Assembly: GCF_000381905.1 (NCBI RefSeq)
Contig: NZ_KB907253.1
Location: 1 to 64,000, forward strand
Source of the DNA: Paenibacillus fonticola DSM 21315
GTDB taxonomy: Bacteria; Bacillota; Bacilli; Paenibacillales; Paenibacillaceae
Direction: 5' to 3'
DNA length: 64,000 nucleotides
The number at the start of each line of letters is the position of its first letter. The stretch's first letter is position 1. This document shows positions 27,719 through 36,767 of this stretch, piece by piece. The notes beneath the pieces were generated by a model. The model was given only the letters and a program-made list of their open reading frames with translations, ran no database searches and was not told where the DNA came from. A program made the translations under genes and the position numbers.

Positions 27719-28639
27719 ATGTCAGAAAAACGCGGATTTCTTAAAGAATTCAACAAAAATAGAACGTTGTTTCTGATGATTGCTCCTACACTGCTGTACT
27801 TTATCATCTTTAGTTACATTCCGATGATCGGGGTGTATTATGCGTTCACGAATTTTAACTTTGATGGCGGGCTGTTCGGCAGTGAGTTCGTCGGCTTCAA
27901 AAACTTTGAGTTCCTATATAAGTCGGGAATTTTATGGAACCTCACCAAAAACACCGTGCTGTACAATTTGGCCTTTCTTATAATCGGCAACATTTTGCAG
28001 ATTGTCAGCGCGATTTTTCTGGCCCAGTTAGCGAGCAAATTTTTCAAAAAGACGGCGCAGTCGCTAATGTTCCTGCCTTATTTCCTGTCCTGGGTTCTCG
28101 TAGGGGCGTTCGTGTTCAACATGTTCTCCGATCTGGGGGTTGTGAACACAATGCTGAAGCAGTTCGGCCTGCAGCCATACGACTTTTATCTGAATCCGGC
28201 ACCGTGGAAGTACATCATCGTCTTCTTTAATGTATGGAAAGGAATCGGATATGGGACGATCATTTATTTGGCGGCCATTATGGGAATCAGCGATGAGCTG
28301 TATGAAGCGGCCAAAATCGACGGGGCCAATGTATTTCAGCAAATCCGCAGCATTACGCTGCCGCTGCTGAAGCCTACTTTTATCCTGCTGATTTTGTTCA
28401 GTCTCGGCGGTATTTTGAAAGGACAATTCGATCTGTTCTATCAAATTATCGGCAACAACGGTCTGCTGTACGATGCGACGGATATTATCGATACTTATGT
28501 GTTCCGTTCGCTCACGGTCAACTTTGATATCGGTATGGGAACGGCGGCCGGGCTGTACCAGTCCTTCTTCGGATTCGTGCTGATTATGACGGTGAACTAC
28601 ATTATTAAGAAAACCCGTGAGGAGTACGCATTGTTCTAA
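27719..28639 (+). CDS. oligosaccharide ABC transporter permease (LplB type)
   Basis: This 306-residue membrane protein has six membrane segments, starting with LFLMIAPTLLYFIIFSYIP, and the EAA loop LYEAAKIDGANVFQQIRSIT. It belongs to the LplB/YtcP-type permeases of polysaccharide or oligosaccharide importers. AGGGAGGG at 27701-27708 supports ATG 27719 rather than a TTG at 27680. It works with the next permease and the large binding lipoprotein at 29757. No ATPase gene is linked. Confidence 0.9.
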   Translation: MSEKRGFLKEFNKNRTLFLMIAPTLLYFIIFSYIPMIGVYYAFTNFNFDGGLFGSEFVGFKNFEFLYKSGILWNLTKNTVLYNLAFLIIGNILQIVSAIFLAQLASKFFKKTAQSLMFLPYFLSWVLVGAFVFNMFSDLGVVNTMLKQFGLQPYDFYLNPAPWKYIIVFFNVWKGIGYGTIIYLAAIMGISDELYEAAKIDGANVFQQIRSITLPLLKPTFILLILFSLGGILKGQFDLFYQIIGNNGLLYDATDIIDTYVFRSLTVNFDIGMGTAAGLYQSFFGFVLIMTVNYIIKKTREEYALF

Positions 28640-28685
28640 AGGAAGGATGCTTCTAGGAGGGATTCACTCAAGGAGGGAGTAACCT

Positions 28686-29624
28686 ATGAACGTTCAAGCT
28701 GAAAAATGGCCGGTCGCCCGCAAGGCTAACAAGGGCTCCAAAATTAAAGAAGATAAAGCTACCATTGTATTCAATGTGATCGGATATACGCTGTTGACCG
28801 TCATTTCATTAGTTTGTCTCATACCTTTTTGGCTCATTGTAGCCGGATCGTTTACAGATGAGATGGAGATTATTTCAGAAGGCTTCAAGCTGTTTCCTCA
28901 CACGATTTCATTTGAAGCTTACAAGTCGGTGTTTACGACTCCAGAGCAAATTTATCGCGCCTATGGAGTAACTATCGGGGTGACGGCAGCCGGTTCTTTA
29001 CTTGGCCTGCTGCTGACCTCGATGGCGGGTTACGTCCTCTCACGCAAAGACTTTATGTACCGGAACAACTTGTCATTCTTCATCTATTTTACGACGCTGT
29101 TTAGCGGCGGCCTTATTCCCTGGTACATCATGATGACTAAATATTTGGGGCTCAAGGACAGTTATTGGGCATTGATCCTTCCGCCGCTAGTCAGCGCTTG
29201 GAATATTATCCTGATGAGAAACTTTATGAAATCGATTCCAGACTCAGTAATCGAGTCGGCGAAGATCGACGGCGCTGGAGACTTTCTTATTTACCGGAGA
29301 ATCATCCTTCCGCTCTCCACGCCTGGCCTGGCCACTATTGGGTTGTTTCTGGCCCTCGGGTATTGGAATGACTGGTTTAACGCCAACGTGTTTATTACGT
29401 CGGATAATAAGTATCCGCTGCAATTTTTACTCTATAAAATACTGTCCAGCGCAGCTGTGCTGCGCACGCAAACGGGTGCGTATTTGGCTGCCAACGTCGT
29501 TCCGCCGGCTGAAACGCTCAAAATGGCTGTTGCGGTTGTGGCCACAGGGCCAATCATTTTGCTATATCCGTTCGTTCAGAAGTATTTCGTAAAAGGCCTG
29601 ACGATCGGAGCTGTAAAAGGTTAG
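28686..29624 (+). CDS. oligosaccharide ABC transporter permease (LplC type)
   Basis: This 312-residue permease is of the LplC/YtcP type: a cytosolic N-terminal tail of about 35 residues, six membrane segments, FSGGLIPWYIMMTKYLGL, the coupling loop VIESAKIDGAGDFLIYRRII, and the conserved C-terminal end KYFVKGLTIGAVKG. AAGGAGGG just before ATG 28686 is a strong ribosome binding site. It forms the channel with the preceding permease. Confidence 0.9.
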   Translation: MNVQAEKWPVARKANKGSKIKEDKATIVFNVIGYTLLTVISLVCLIPFWLIVAGSFTDEMEIISEGFKLFPHTISFEAYKSVFTTPEQIYRAYGVTIGVTAAGSLLGLLLTSMAGYVLSRKDFMYRNNLSFFIYFTTLFSGGLIPWYIMMTKYLGLKDSYWALILPPLVSAWNIILMRNFMKSIPDSVIESAKIDGAGDFLIYRRIILPLSTPGLATIGLFLALGYWNDWFNANVFITSDNKYPLQFLLYKILSSAAVLRTQTGAYLAANVVPPAETLKMAVAVVATGPIILLYPFVQKYFVKGLTIGAVKG

Positions 29625-29642
29625 AACCGGGACCCCGGCTAA

Positions 29643-29727
29643 CATAGCATGACCAGCATTACCAGTATTACTAGCATTACTAGCATTACTAGCATTACTA
29701 GTATGACCAGCATCACCAGCATTACGT
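29643..29727. repeat. short tandem repeat of a 9-bp unit
   Basis: About nine copies of a 9-bp unit with consensus ACTAGCATT, degenerate at both ends (ACCAGCATT, ACCAGTATT), lie between the permease and binding-protein genes. It may form weak hairpins through ACTAGT-like palindromes and may vary in copy number between strains. I see no gene or terminator in it. Confidence 0.75.
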
Positions 29728-29756
29728 AGTCGAGTTAACAAAAAGGAGGAGTCTAC

Positions 29757-31322
29757 ATGTTTAAAACAAAGAAACGCTTATCGCTGCTGTTAGTGCTCTC
29801 TTTAATGATTTCTTTACTGGCGGCATGCGGCGGGGGCACAGCGTCCAATTCGCCAGGCAGCCAAGGTGCAGAAAAATCTGCGAACGGGGAAGGGGGAGCT
29901 GCCGAACCGAAGCTGGAAAAGGTAAAGCTGTCCTGGTATCTCGTCGGTGATGCCCATAAGGACCAAAGCAAAATCGTCGCCGAATGGAACAAAATGCTGG
30001 AAAGAGATCTGAATACAACCGTTGATTTGAAGTTTACAACCTGGAACGATTGGAAGACAAAATACAATCTGCTGCTTACTTCAGGCGAGAAGATTGACAT
30101 GATATTTGCATCAAGCTGGGCCGACTTCTATAAGCTGTCCAAGCAAGGGGCTTTCCTTGACCTGAAGGATCTTTTGCCCGAATACGCACCCACCACATGG
30201 GGGAACGTTCCGGAAGAGGATTGGGACTCGGTAACCGTCGGCGGGGGCATCTATGCGGTTCCAAATACTAACCCGGAATATACGCCGCTTGGCTACGTAT
30301 ACCGTGAGGATTGGCGCAAGGAATTCGGCCTCCCTGAATTTACCGATCTTGATTCCATCGAGGCTTATCTGGATGCGGTGAAGACGCAGAAGAAGGTTAT
30401 CCCGATTAACGGTGCGGCCTATGAGAATGTAAACAGCTTATATAAGTTCTGGAATGATTTTCAACTGATTGGCGGCGACGTCATTGGCGCAACGTCCTAT
30501 GATAATCCGCGTGACATTCAGATTCTGCCCTACACCGAGGAGTTTGAAGCCTGGGTGAAGCGAATGAAAACCTGGGAGCAAAAAGGCTACTGGAACAAAA
30601 ACGCCCTTTCCTCCAACCAGGAAGCCGGCGACTTCATTAAAACCGGCCAAGGCGCGATTTACTGGCGCAACCCGTCCAGTGCGGGCGGATTTATCAATGA
30701 AGTGAAGGCGAAAAATCTCAATATGGAAATCGGCTTCTTTCCATTCACCCGCTTCCATAACTATGTAATTCCGACGCTGCCAAGCTCCAACGCGATGGCG
30801 ATTCCAAAGAGCTCAGCGAACCCGGAGCGTTCGCTGATGGTGCTGGATAAGCTGCGCAATGATCCGGAATATTTCAACCTGATGACATACGGTATCGAGG
30901 GCACGCATTGGGCAAAAGGCGAGGATGACAAAACGATTCTTATTCCGGCCCCGGGCGTAAATCTGGATGAAACACCGCGCTATAGCATTACCAGTTGGGG
31001 ATGGCGCTACGAACCGAATATGAAAAACGAGAAAGGCGGCTGGGACGGGTTAGATGCTCTGAAGGAGGAGTTTAGTCCGATCAGCAAGCCGGATATTTTT
31101 GGACCGATCTATTTGGACTATGCCCCGGTCAAAGCGGAACTTGCCGCCGTTAACCAAGTATTTGAGCAGTACGGCAAACCGCTCATGCTCGGCTTGACTT
31201 CGGATGTGGACGCTTCACTGCAGACATATCGCGATAAGCTGAAAACAGCGGGCGTCGATAAGCTGCTGGAGTATATTCAGGAAGAAGCGAACAAGTATTT
31301 TGATGAAAAAGGCATCCAGTAG
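29757..31322 (+). CDS. large extracellular sugar-binding lipoprotein (LipO type)
   Basis: This 521-residue lipoprotein has a signal peptide with lipobox LLAAC, a Gly/Ser/Glu linker, and a large solute-binding fold of the LplA/LipO type (VKLSWYLVGDAHKDQSKIV, FTTWNDWKTKYNLLLTSGEK, VPNTNPEYTPLGYVYREDW). The length, above 500 residues, is usual for binding proteins that serve LplB/LplC permeases. AAAGGAGG precedes ATG 29757. It should bind an oligosaccharide; the GH30 enzyme encoded next suggests a beta-linked glucan, xylan or similar product. Confidence 0.88.
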   Translation: MFKTKKRLSLLLVLSLMISLLAACGGGTASNSPGSQGAEKSANGEGGAAEPKLEKVKLSWYLVGDAHKDQSKIVAEWNKMLERDLNTTVDLKFTTWNDWKTKYNLLLTSGEKIDMIFASSWADFYKLSKQGAFLDLKDLLPEYAPTTWGNVPEEDWDSVTVGGGIYAVPNTNPEYTPLGYVYREDWRKEFGLPEFTDLDSIEAYLDAVKTQKKVIPINGAAYENVNSLYKFWNDFQLIGGDVIGATSYDNPRDIQILPYTEEFEAWVKRMKTWEQKGYWNKNALSSNQEAGDFIKTGQGAIYWRNPSSAGGFINEVKAKNLNMEIGFFPFTRFHNYVIPTLPSSNAMAIPKSSANPERSLMVLDKLRNDPEYFNLMTYGIEGTHWAKGEDDKTILIPAPGVNLDETPRYSITSWGWRYEPNMKNEKGGWDGLDALKEEFSPISKPDIFGPIYLDYAPVKAELAAVNQVFEQYGKPLMLGLTSDVDASLQTYRDKLKTAGVDKLLEYIQEEANKYFDEKGIQ

Positions 31323-31409
31323 ATAAAAAGGTGTCCAGTACTGAAATGATTCAAAATTATACAGAGGAGTGTGCTGCAAGGGCGCATTCCTCTGTCCAAT
31401 TCGTAGACC

Positions 31410-31451
31410 GGGATTAAGCGGCGATTTTTTCGTCGCTTCTTTCTTAACCCC
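31410..31451 (+). terminator. hairpin between binding-protein and GH30 genes
   Basis: AAGCGGCGA (31416-31424) pairs with TCGTCGCTT (31430-31438), with one G-U pair and a T-rich loop. The stem is extended outward by GGGATTAAG and CTTAACCCC, and a pyrimidine-rich tail lies between. It probably reduces read-through into the enzyme gene. Confidence 0.55.
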
Positions 31452-31480
31452 GTGGAAGAAGAGAGAGGAGAACGCTTGCT

Positions 31481-32890
31481 ATGAATCGCAATAAACAACA
31501 ATCTCCCGACACCGTCGAAGTATGGTGGAGCTCGGAAGTGGATTCTGGAGGACCCGGGTGGTTCGCAGGTCCGCAGGACATTCCCTACAAATTGAGCCGG
31601 CAACCGGATTTGCAGCTGACAGCGCCGCAGGTGCAGGAAGTAGCCAGCATAGTTGTAACGCCAAATCATGTCTGTCAGCAAATGCTCGGCATGGGCACAT
31701 CGCTGGAAGAAACAACGGTCGGCAATCTTGCAAAAATGTCCCCCTCGGCCCGTGAAAGTATTTTGCGGCTGCTGGTCGACAAGCAATCAGGGATTGGCCT
31801 CAATCTCATTCGAATTACACTGGGAACTTCCGATTTCACCGGGCAGGCCTTCTATACGTACAACGATTTGGCGGAAGGCGAGACGGATTTTGAACAGCGG
31901 CATTTTTCCATTCAAAAGGATGTCGATCTGGGGATCGTCGAAACGGTGCAGCAGCTACTGGCGATAGCGCCAGAGGTGGAAATTTTTGCCTCCCCCTGGA
32001 GTCCGCCGGCCTGGATGAAGACGAGCGGCAGCCTGAAGCGGGGCAGTCTGAAGGAGGGGGAAGAGTATACCACCGCTTTGGCCAAGTACTATCGGTTGGC
32101 GATTCAAGCTTATCAGGAGCAGGGCATCCCGATTTATGCGATGACCTTGCAGAACGAGCCGTTGTTTGAGACCGATTATCCAAGCTGTTATATGCCGCCA
32201 GAAAGGCAGAGGGAGCTCGCGCTTGCTTTGCGTCAGGAGCTTGATCGTCACGGGCTGACTACGGAACTATGGATTTTCGATCATAATTTCAGTGATGCTT
32301 GGGACTATGTAACGCCAATTTTAAATAAGGGAGAGGGATATGCCGCAGTCGATGGCATTGCGCTTCACGATTATAAAGGATCGCCGGAGGTTATGAGCGA
32401 GCTTCACGCCGCTTATCCGCACAAGCCGATTTATTTGACGGAGCGCTCCTTATGGGGGACGGCTGGCGCCGACCGGATGGCGCAATATTTCCGCAACTAC
32501 GCCTCCAGCTATAACGCCTGGGTGACGATGCTGGACAGCAACATCAGCCCGCACCAATGGCTCGGTACGCCGGGGCCTACGATGTTTATTCAGGATGCAA
32601 TAGATGTAGACAGATACTGGATCATACCGGAATATTACCTGCTGGGGCAGTTCACCCGGTTTGTCGAGCCGGAGGCCTTTAGAGTGGCTAGTGATTACGG
32701 TTCGCATAGTACGGTAACAAATGTCGTTTTCCACAATCCAGATGGCAGTCTCATCGCTGTCGTTATCAATCAGAGCGAGTCGGAACAGGAGTTCCGCATG
32801 CTGTGTGAAGGGTGGCAATTTGCAGCCAAGCTTCCTGCGAAGACAGTAGGAACATACCGATGGCAGAGGACCGCCGCGGGCAAGGAATGA
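31481..32890 (+). CDS. intracellular GH30-family glycoside hydrolase
   Basis: This 469-residue enzyme belongs to glycoside hydrolase family 30, which includes beta-glucosylceramidases, beta-1,6-glucanases and xylanases. The acid/base glutamate is E226 in TLQNEPLFETD and the nucleophile is E321 in IYLTERSLWGTAG. FASPWSPPAWMKTSGSLKRG is a conserved family segment, and a short beta domain lies at the C-terminus. There is no signal peptide, so it acts in the cytoplasm on imported oligosaccharides. It follows the LplBC-type importer genes and precedes two regulators. The exact linkage hydrolysed is not clear from the sequence. Confidence 0.9.
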   Translation: MNRNKQQSPDTVEVWWSSEVDSGGPGWFAGPQDIPYKLSRQPDLQLTAPQVQEVASIVVTPNHVCQQMLGMGTSLEETTVGNLAKMSPSARESILRLLVDKQSGIGLNLIRITLGTSDFTGQAFYTYNDLAEGETDFEQRHFSIQKDVDLGIVETVQQLLAIAPEVEIFASPWSPPAWMKTSGSLKRGSLKEGEEYTTALAKYYRLAIQAYQEQGIPIYAMTLQNEPLFETDYPSCYMPPERQRELALALRQELDRHGLTTELWIFDHNFSDAWDYVTPILNKGEGYAAVDGIALHDYKGSPEVMSELHAAYPHKPIYLTERSLWGTAGADRMAQYFRNYASSYNAWVTMLDSNISPHQWLGTPGPTMFIQDAIDVDRYWIIPEYYLLGQFTRFVEPEAFRVASDYGSHSTVTNVVFHNPDGSLIAVVINQSESEQEFRMLCEGWQFAAKLPAKTVGTYRWQRTAAGKE

Positions 32891-32939
32891 AGCTTTATTT
32901 TCGATTAGCGCCTGTAAAGGTGCTTTTCTTACTAAATGA

Positions 32940-32968
32940 TTGAAATCGATTTCATAAAAATTTATAAT
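32940..32968 (+). promoter_or_regulatory. promoter with LacI/CcpA-type operator
   Basis: TGAAATCGATTTCA at 32941-32954 is a perfect 14-bp palindrome with a central CG. It fits both the LacI-family operator pattern and the full CcpA cre consensus. It overlaps the -35 box TTGAAA (32940-32945), spaced 17 bp from TATAAT (32963-32968). The site can repress the LacI-type gene that begins 40 bp downstream, by autoregulation or by carbon catabolite control. Confidence 0.75.
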
Positions 32969-33007
32969 AGAAATATCAATAATCGAAAGTGTGGGAGCTT
33001 GCAAATT

Positions 33008-34018
33008 ATGAAGGAGAGTAAAATCATTGACGTAGCCAGGAAAGCCAATGTGTCTCCGGCTACAGTATCCCGCGTACTTAACGGCAGCAATCTCGTGAAT
33101 GCCAAGACGGAGGAAAGGGTGCTGCAGGCGATCCGGGAGCTGGATTACATCCCCAATAACATGGGCAAGCAGCTGCGTTCCCGCAAAACGATGAATCTGG
33201 CGGTCGTCGTATCCGATATTCGCGTATCCTATTATGCGGAAATTATCAAAGGCATCGAGAACATGGCTAATTCGCTCCATTATAACGTCCTTATTTGCGA
33301 TGCGCAGAATAAGCAGGCGAAGGAGCGGGAGTTTCTATCCCTGTTGATGAACCGGACGGTGGATGCTCTTATTCTCGTGACGCCGAACTTGCCGGATGAG
33401 GAGATCGCAGCCTATGCCGATAACGGGTACACGGTCGGTTTAATTGGACGGAAAATCGAGCACGCGCGGATTCCTTGTTCTTTTACGGATAATATAAAGC
33501 TTGCCCGGGAGGTGGTCTTCCATCTTGCGGAGCAGGGACATCGGAAAATCGCTTTCCTTGGCGGTTATGCCGATGCTGCGGATAATTTGGAACGCTCGGA
33601 AGGGTATGTGAAAGCGCTTCAGGAGTTGGGAATCCCCTTTGAGCCTGGCCTGGTCGAGAACGGCGATTTCTCGGAGAAAGGCGGCTGCGAGGCATTCCAT
33701 AGATTGCGCAGCGGCAGGACCGATTTTACAGCCGTATTTGCCGCGAACGACGAGATGGCGCTTGGGGTGTACAAAGCTTGCGCCGAACTGGGAATATCCA
33801 TTCCCGATCAATTGGCGGTCGCTGGGGTGGATAACATCAGGCTGACTAATTATGTTAAGCCGAGAATCAGCTCGGTTGAACAGCCTCTTTATGCGATGGG
33901 AGCCGTGCTGGCCGAAAAGCTGATTGATCAGATGAACGACAATGTGTGGGCGGAGAAACGGTGGTTTAAAGTGGATGCGAAGCTAGTGGTGAAGGAGTCT
34001 TCCCAAAGGGCGAAATAA
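33008..34018 (+). CDS. LacI-family transcriptional regulator
   Basis: This 336-residue repressor has an N-terminal LacI helix-turn-helix and hinge (IIDVARKANVSPATVSRVLN, residues 5-24, then LDYIPNNMGKQLRSR) and a sugar-binding effector domain (NLAVVVSDIRVSYYAEIIKG, FAANDEMALGVYKACAELG, PRISSVEQPLYAMGA). I chose ATG 33008 because it starts directly at the DNA-binding domain; an in-frame ATG at 32936 lies inside the promoter. It probably controls the importer and GH30 genes upstream and itself through the palindrome at 32941-32954. Confidence 0.9.
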   Translation: MKESKIIDVARKANVSPATVSRVLNGSNLVNAKTEERVLQAIRELDYIPNNMGKQLRSRKTMNLAVVVSDIRVSYYAEIIKGIENMANSLHYNVLICDAQNKQAKEREFLSLLMNRTVDALILVTPNLPDEEIAAYADNGYTVGLIGRKIEHARIPCSFTDNIKLAREVVFHLAEQGHRKIAFLGGYADAADNLERSEGYVKALQELGIPFEPGLVENGDFSEKGGCEAFHRLRSGRTDFTAVFAANDEMALGVYKACAELGISIPDQLAVAGVDNIRLTNYVKPRISSVEQPLYAMGAVLAEKLIDQMNDNVWAEKRWFKVDAKLVVKESSQRAK

Positions 34019-34031
34019 GGGGGGAATAGGA

Positions 34032-36320
34032 TTGCTCAGCAGAAAAGATACGCGCTACTACGGGAAAATATTTCTGGCGATGACCTTGTCGATCGTAGTG
34101 ACAATCACGGTTCTCTCCGGTATTCTTTACATTAATTTTGAGCGGATCGCGCTTCAGCAGTCCTACGATCAGACGATGGACAGCCTCGCCCAGACGACAC
34201 AGGAGGCGTCGGTCATGGCGGTAACAGCTTCCACGTTTGCCAAACAGATTTATAGCGACCAGCATATTGCCAACCTGTTGAATTTTTCTGATGTCAGTCC
34301 GGTGGAGATTTCTACGGCAGTCAGGCAGCTGACCAATTATCGGGAAACTTCCCCATTCATCGATTCGATTTACGTCTATAACGCCAAGGCCAATACCTTC
34401 TATGTCAGTACGGATATGAGCGTGGCTACGGTGTTCGATGAGTCCGAGTTCTACGATCATGAAATGCAGGAGATGCTCGGCAACCTCGAAGCCTATGAAT
34501 CTTTGATGCCGATTCCCCGCAAGCTAAGCATTGAAGGGCTCGCCGGAAATATTGCTGAGAAGCAGCGGGATGTGTACAGTTTTCTGCTATATGATACGCT
34601 GATGCCGAGGGTGAACAGGAACGCCATTGTGGTCAATATTAAAGAAACCCAATTACATAAACATATTGATGGATCGCTGGCGAGCGACCCGGCGAACACT
34701 TTTTTGCTGGATAAGGGCGGTTATCTTGTCTCCAGCAGTTGGAAATACCCTATGCTTACAAATATGAAGGGAACTTCGTATATCGACCGGATTTTGGCTG
34801 ATCCGGGCTCCTCCGGTTATTTTGCAGAGGAGGTAGACGGGGTGAAGTCTTTGGTCACCTACACGGAGCCGGATTATTTGGGCTGGCGGTATGTGCGGAT
34901 TCTCCCTTACACGGTCATCTCCGAACGCATTGACAGCCTGCGCGGAAAGACGATTATTATCACGGTCTCCATCCTGCTCATCGGTCTCGGTATTTCGTAT
35001 TTCGTATCGCGGCGCCTGTTCTCTGGGCTTAGCAAGAGGTTGTCCCGACTAGGCAATTTAGAGGCAGAGCAGAGGAACAGCCAGCAGTCGATGAAATATG
35101 AATATTTGCGCAGGCTGCTGCACGGGGATGCCGACCGTAACCCGGATCGCGTCCAAACCGGCTTTACCCGCTACGGGGTGAAGCTCGATCCCTACTCCCC
35201 GGTGCGCGTGCTGCTGATGACGGTGGATGACTACCGCTCCTTCATCGAAGTGTATACAGTGGAGGACCGGCAGCTGCTGCGGTTCGGCGTGCTTAACATC
35301 GCCCAAGAGATGCTCACCGCGGCCGGATTTGCTGCCGCGGCCGTGGTGCTTGGCGATGATCGTATTGCCGTTGTCGTCCAATCCCGGGACGAGGGAGCGG
35401 ACAATGAGCGGGAGGAAATTCTTGAGCAGGCCGGGCGAATCCAAGCGGCAGTAACCCAATATTTGAAGCTGTCGATCACGGTCTCCACCAGCATGATCGG
35501 CGAGGATATCCAGGCCGTTCACGGGCTGTGCCTGCAGGCGGTCGAAGCTTCCTTTTCCCGCGTATTCGATGGCCCGGGCAGCATCATTGACTCGGAGACC
35601 GTGGAGTTGAAGAAGGCGAGGCCATATGAATATCCTTTGGATAAGGAGAAGCAACTGATCGACGAGTTGTATCTTGAACGGATTCCTGCCGTTAAGGAGC
35701 TGTTCAGCGAAATTATCCGGGATACGGAAAATTACTCCTACATGTCGTTCCAACTGGCGGTCTCGCATTTGTCCTTTGCGCTGCAGAACGCGATTCGCAC
35801 GATGGGGCGGCGCCTTTCCGTCGCCGGCGAACTGGCGATTCCTTCGATGCCGCTGTATCAGCATGAATGGAACGAAACGCTGGAGGAATTTATGGAGCGG
35901 TATATGCATTTGTTCGACCGCCTGGAGAAGCATATGGAGGAGAACAAGGGAAGAACGAGGCAGGAGGACGTTTCCGAACGGATCATGAAGCTGATCGACG
36001 AAAAGTATATGGATTCGAGCCTGTCGCTCGATCTGCTAGCGGATGAGCTTGGGCTATCGGCCGACTATATCGGGCGGATTTTCAGACAGACGACGTCGAA
36101 GACAATTCTTGGTTACATTCAGGAGGTCCGGATGAATAAGGTGCGGGAGCTGCTGGTCGAGACCGAGGATCCGATTGGGGAAATTGCCGAACAGGCTGGA
36201 TTTTCCAACAATCCGTATTTTTATAAAGCCTTCAAGAAGCATAATGGCGTCACTCCAGCCGAGTACCGCAGAATCAACGGCTGGCAGGCGGAGCAGGGGC
36301 AGGGAAAGGAGCTCGTTTGA
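34032..36320 (+). CDS. membrane-anchored AraC-family regulator with extracellular sensor
   Basis: This 762-residue protein is a one-component membrane regulator. It has a membrane segment at about 15-37, an extracytoplasmic sensor domain to about 300, a second membrane segment near 312-330 (IIITVSILLIGLGISYFVS), a large middle cytoplasmic region, and a C-terminal AraC-type double helix-turn-helix (LSLDLLADELGLSADYIG and IGEIAEQAGFSNNPYFYK). This resembles YesS/YtdP-type regulators of plant polysaccharide genes in Bacillus. The start codon is TTG at 34032, preceded by AAGGGGGGAA. It probably senses extracellular sugar and activates the adjacent importer operon. Confidence 0.87.
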   Translation: MLSRKDTRYYGKIFLAMTLSIVVTITVLSGILYINFERIALQQSYDQTMDSLAQTTQEASVMAVTASTFAKQIYSDQHIANLLNFSDVSPVEISTAVRQLTNYRETSPFIDSIYVYNAKANTFYVSTDMSVATVFDESEFYDHEMQEMLGNLEAYESLMPIPRKLSIEGLAGNIAEKQRDVYSFLLYDTLMPRVNRNAIVVNIKETQLHKHIDGSLASDPANTFLLDKGGYLVSSSWKYPMLTNMKGTSYIDRILADPGSSGYFAEEVDGVKSLVTYTEPDYLGWRYVRILPYTVISERIDSLRGKTIIITVSILLIGLGISYFVSRRLFSGLSKRLSRLGNLEAEQRNSQQSMKYEYLRRLLHGDADRNPDRVQTGFTRYGVKLDPYSPVRVLLMTVDDYRSFIEVYTVEDRQLLRFGVLNIAQEMLTAAGFAAAAVVLGDDRIAVVVQSRDEGADNEREEILEQAGRIQAAVTQYLKLSITVSTSMIGEDIQAVHGLCLQAVEASFSRVFDGPGSIIDSETVELKKARPYEYPLDKEKQLIDELYLERIPAVKELFSEIIRDTENYSYMSFQLAVSHLSFALQNAIRTMGRRLSVAGELAIPSMPLYQHEWNETLEEFMERYMHLFDRLEKHMEENKGRTRQEDVSERIMKLIDEKYMDSSLSLDLLADELGLSADYIGRIFRQTTSKTILGYIQEVRMNKVRELLVETEDPIGEIAEQAGFSNNPYFYKAFKKHNGVTPAEYRRINGWQAEQGQGKELV

Positions 36321-36375
36321 AGGAAGTGTGCGGGAGTGAGGGAGCAAGAGTAGTAGCAAGAGGAGCAGGAGGAGC

Positions 36376-36457
36376 AAGGGGCACAAGCAAGAAGAGCAAG
36401 AAGAGCAAGAAGAGCAAGAAGAGCAAGAGGAACAAGAGGAACAAGAGGAACAAGAAG
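36376..36457. repeat. 9-bp purine-rich tandem repeat
   Basis: About eight to nine copies of a 9-bp unit, first AGCAAGAAG and then AACAAGAGG, lie just after the AraC-type regulator gene. On the plus strand it is nearly free of T. Such a tract may shift in copy number by slippage. A similar but non-periodic purine tract lies before ssuA at 4763-4812. Confidence 0.8.
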
Positions 36458-36533
36458 GCAGTATACTGCGGGCTTAAAATTAGCAGTACAAGTGTCCGGA
36501 AATTACCTGTAAGTAGACTTTCATTTTCTCGGT

Positions 36534-36568
36534 AAAAAAAGACGTTAGCCACACGAGTTAGCGTCTGG
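36534..36568 (-). terminator. probable terminator of the gpx-ohrR operon
   Basis: On the minus strand AGACG and CGTCT pair around a 17-nt segment with an additional TA/TA match, followed by seven T (the A-run at 36534-36540 on the plus strand). It lies 200 bp beyond the ohrR stop. Confidence 0.5.
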
Positions 36569-36670
36569 GAAAGAACGCTCGGGAATGAGCTACGGGAGTT
36601 AACGAACGGAGTTAGCGTTCGGGGGCTCGCGTCCGAAAGTCAGCGTTGGGGAATGAGTGTTCGAGAATGA

Positions 36671-36720
36671 GCTCGGGAGTTAACGTTCGAGAACTAATGG
36701 CCGAAAGTTAACTCCCGAGC
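36671..36720. repeat. perfect 14-bp inverted repeat
   Basis: GCTCGGGAGTTAAC at 36671-36684 is exactly complementary to 36707-36720, with a 22-nt loop. It lies 50 bp beyond the ohrR stop on the minus strand, and has no T-run. It may be part of the terminator region or a remnant of a small repeat element. Confidence 0.7.
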
Positions 36721-36767
36721 GTAGCGTCGAAGTAACTCCCAGCTCCGAAGATGATCATTACATTCCT

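Larger units (their letters stand above)
36321..36767. other. gene-free region with simple and inverted repeats
   Basis: The first part is purine-rich and repetitive (separate entry). The second, 36541-36750, is built from degenerate copies of motifs such as GGGAGTTAACG, GTTAGCGTTCG and GGGAATGAG. Two related blocks start at about 36579 and 36661. I see no gene; frames that cross the repeats are low-complexity artefacts. Confidence 0.55.

Noticed and set aside
36317..36535. Plus-strand Lys/Ser/Asn repeat protein and its Leu/Phe-rich antisense
   Set aside because: Both are products of the 9-bp purine repeat. No ribosome site or conserved domain is seen.
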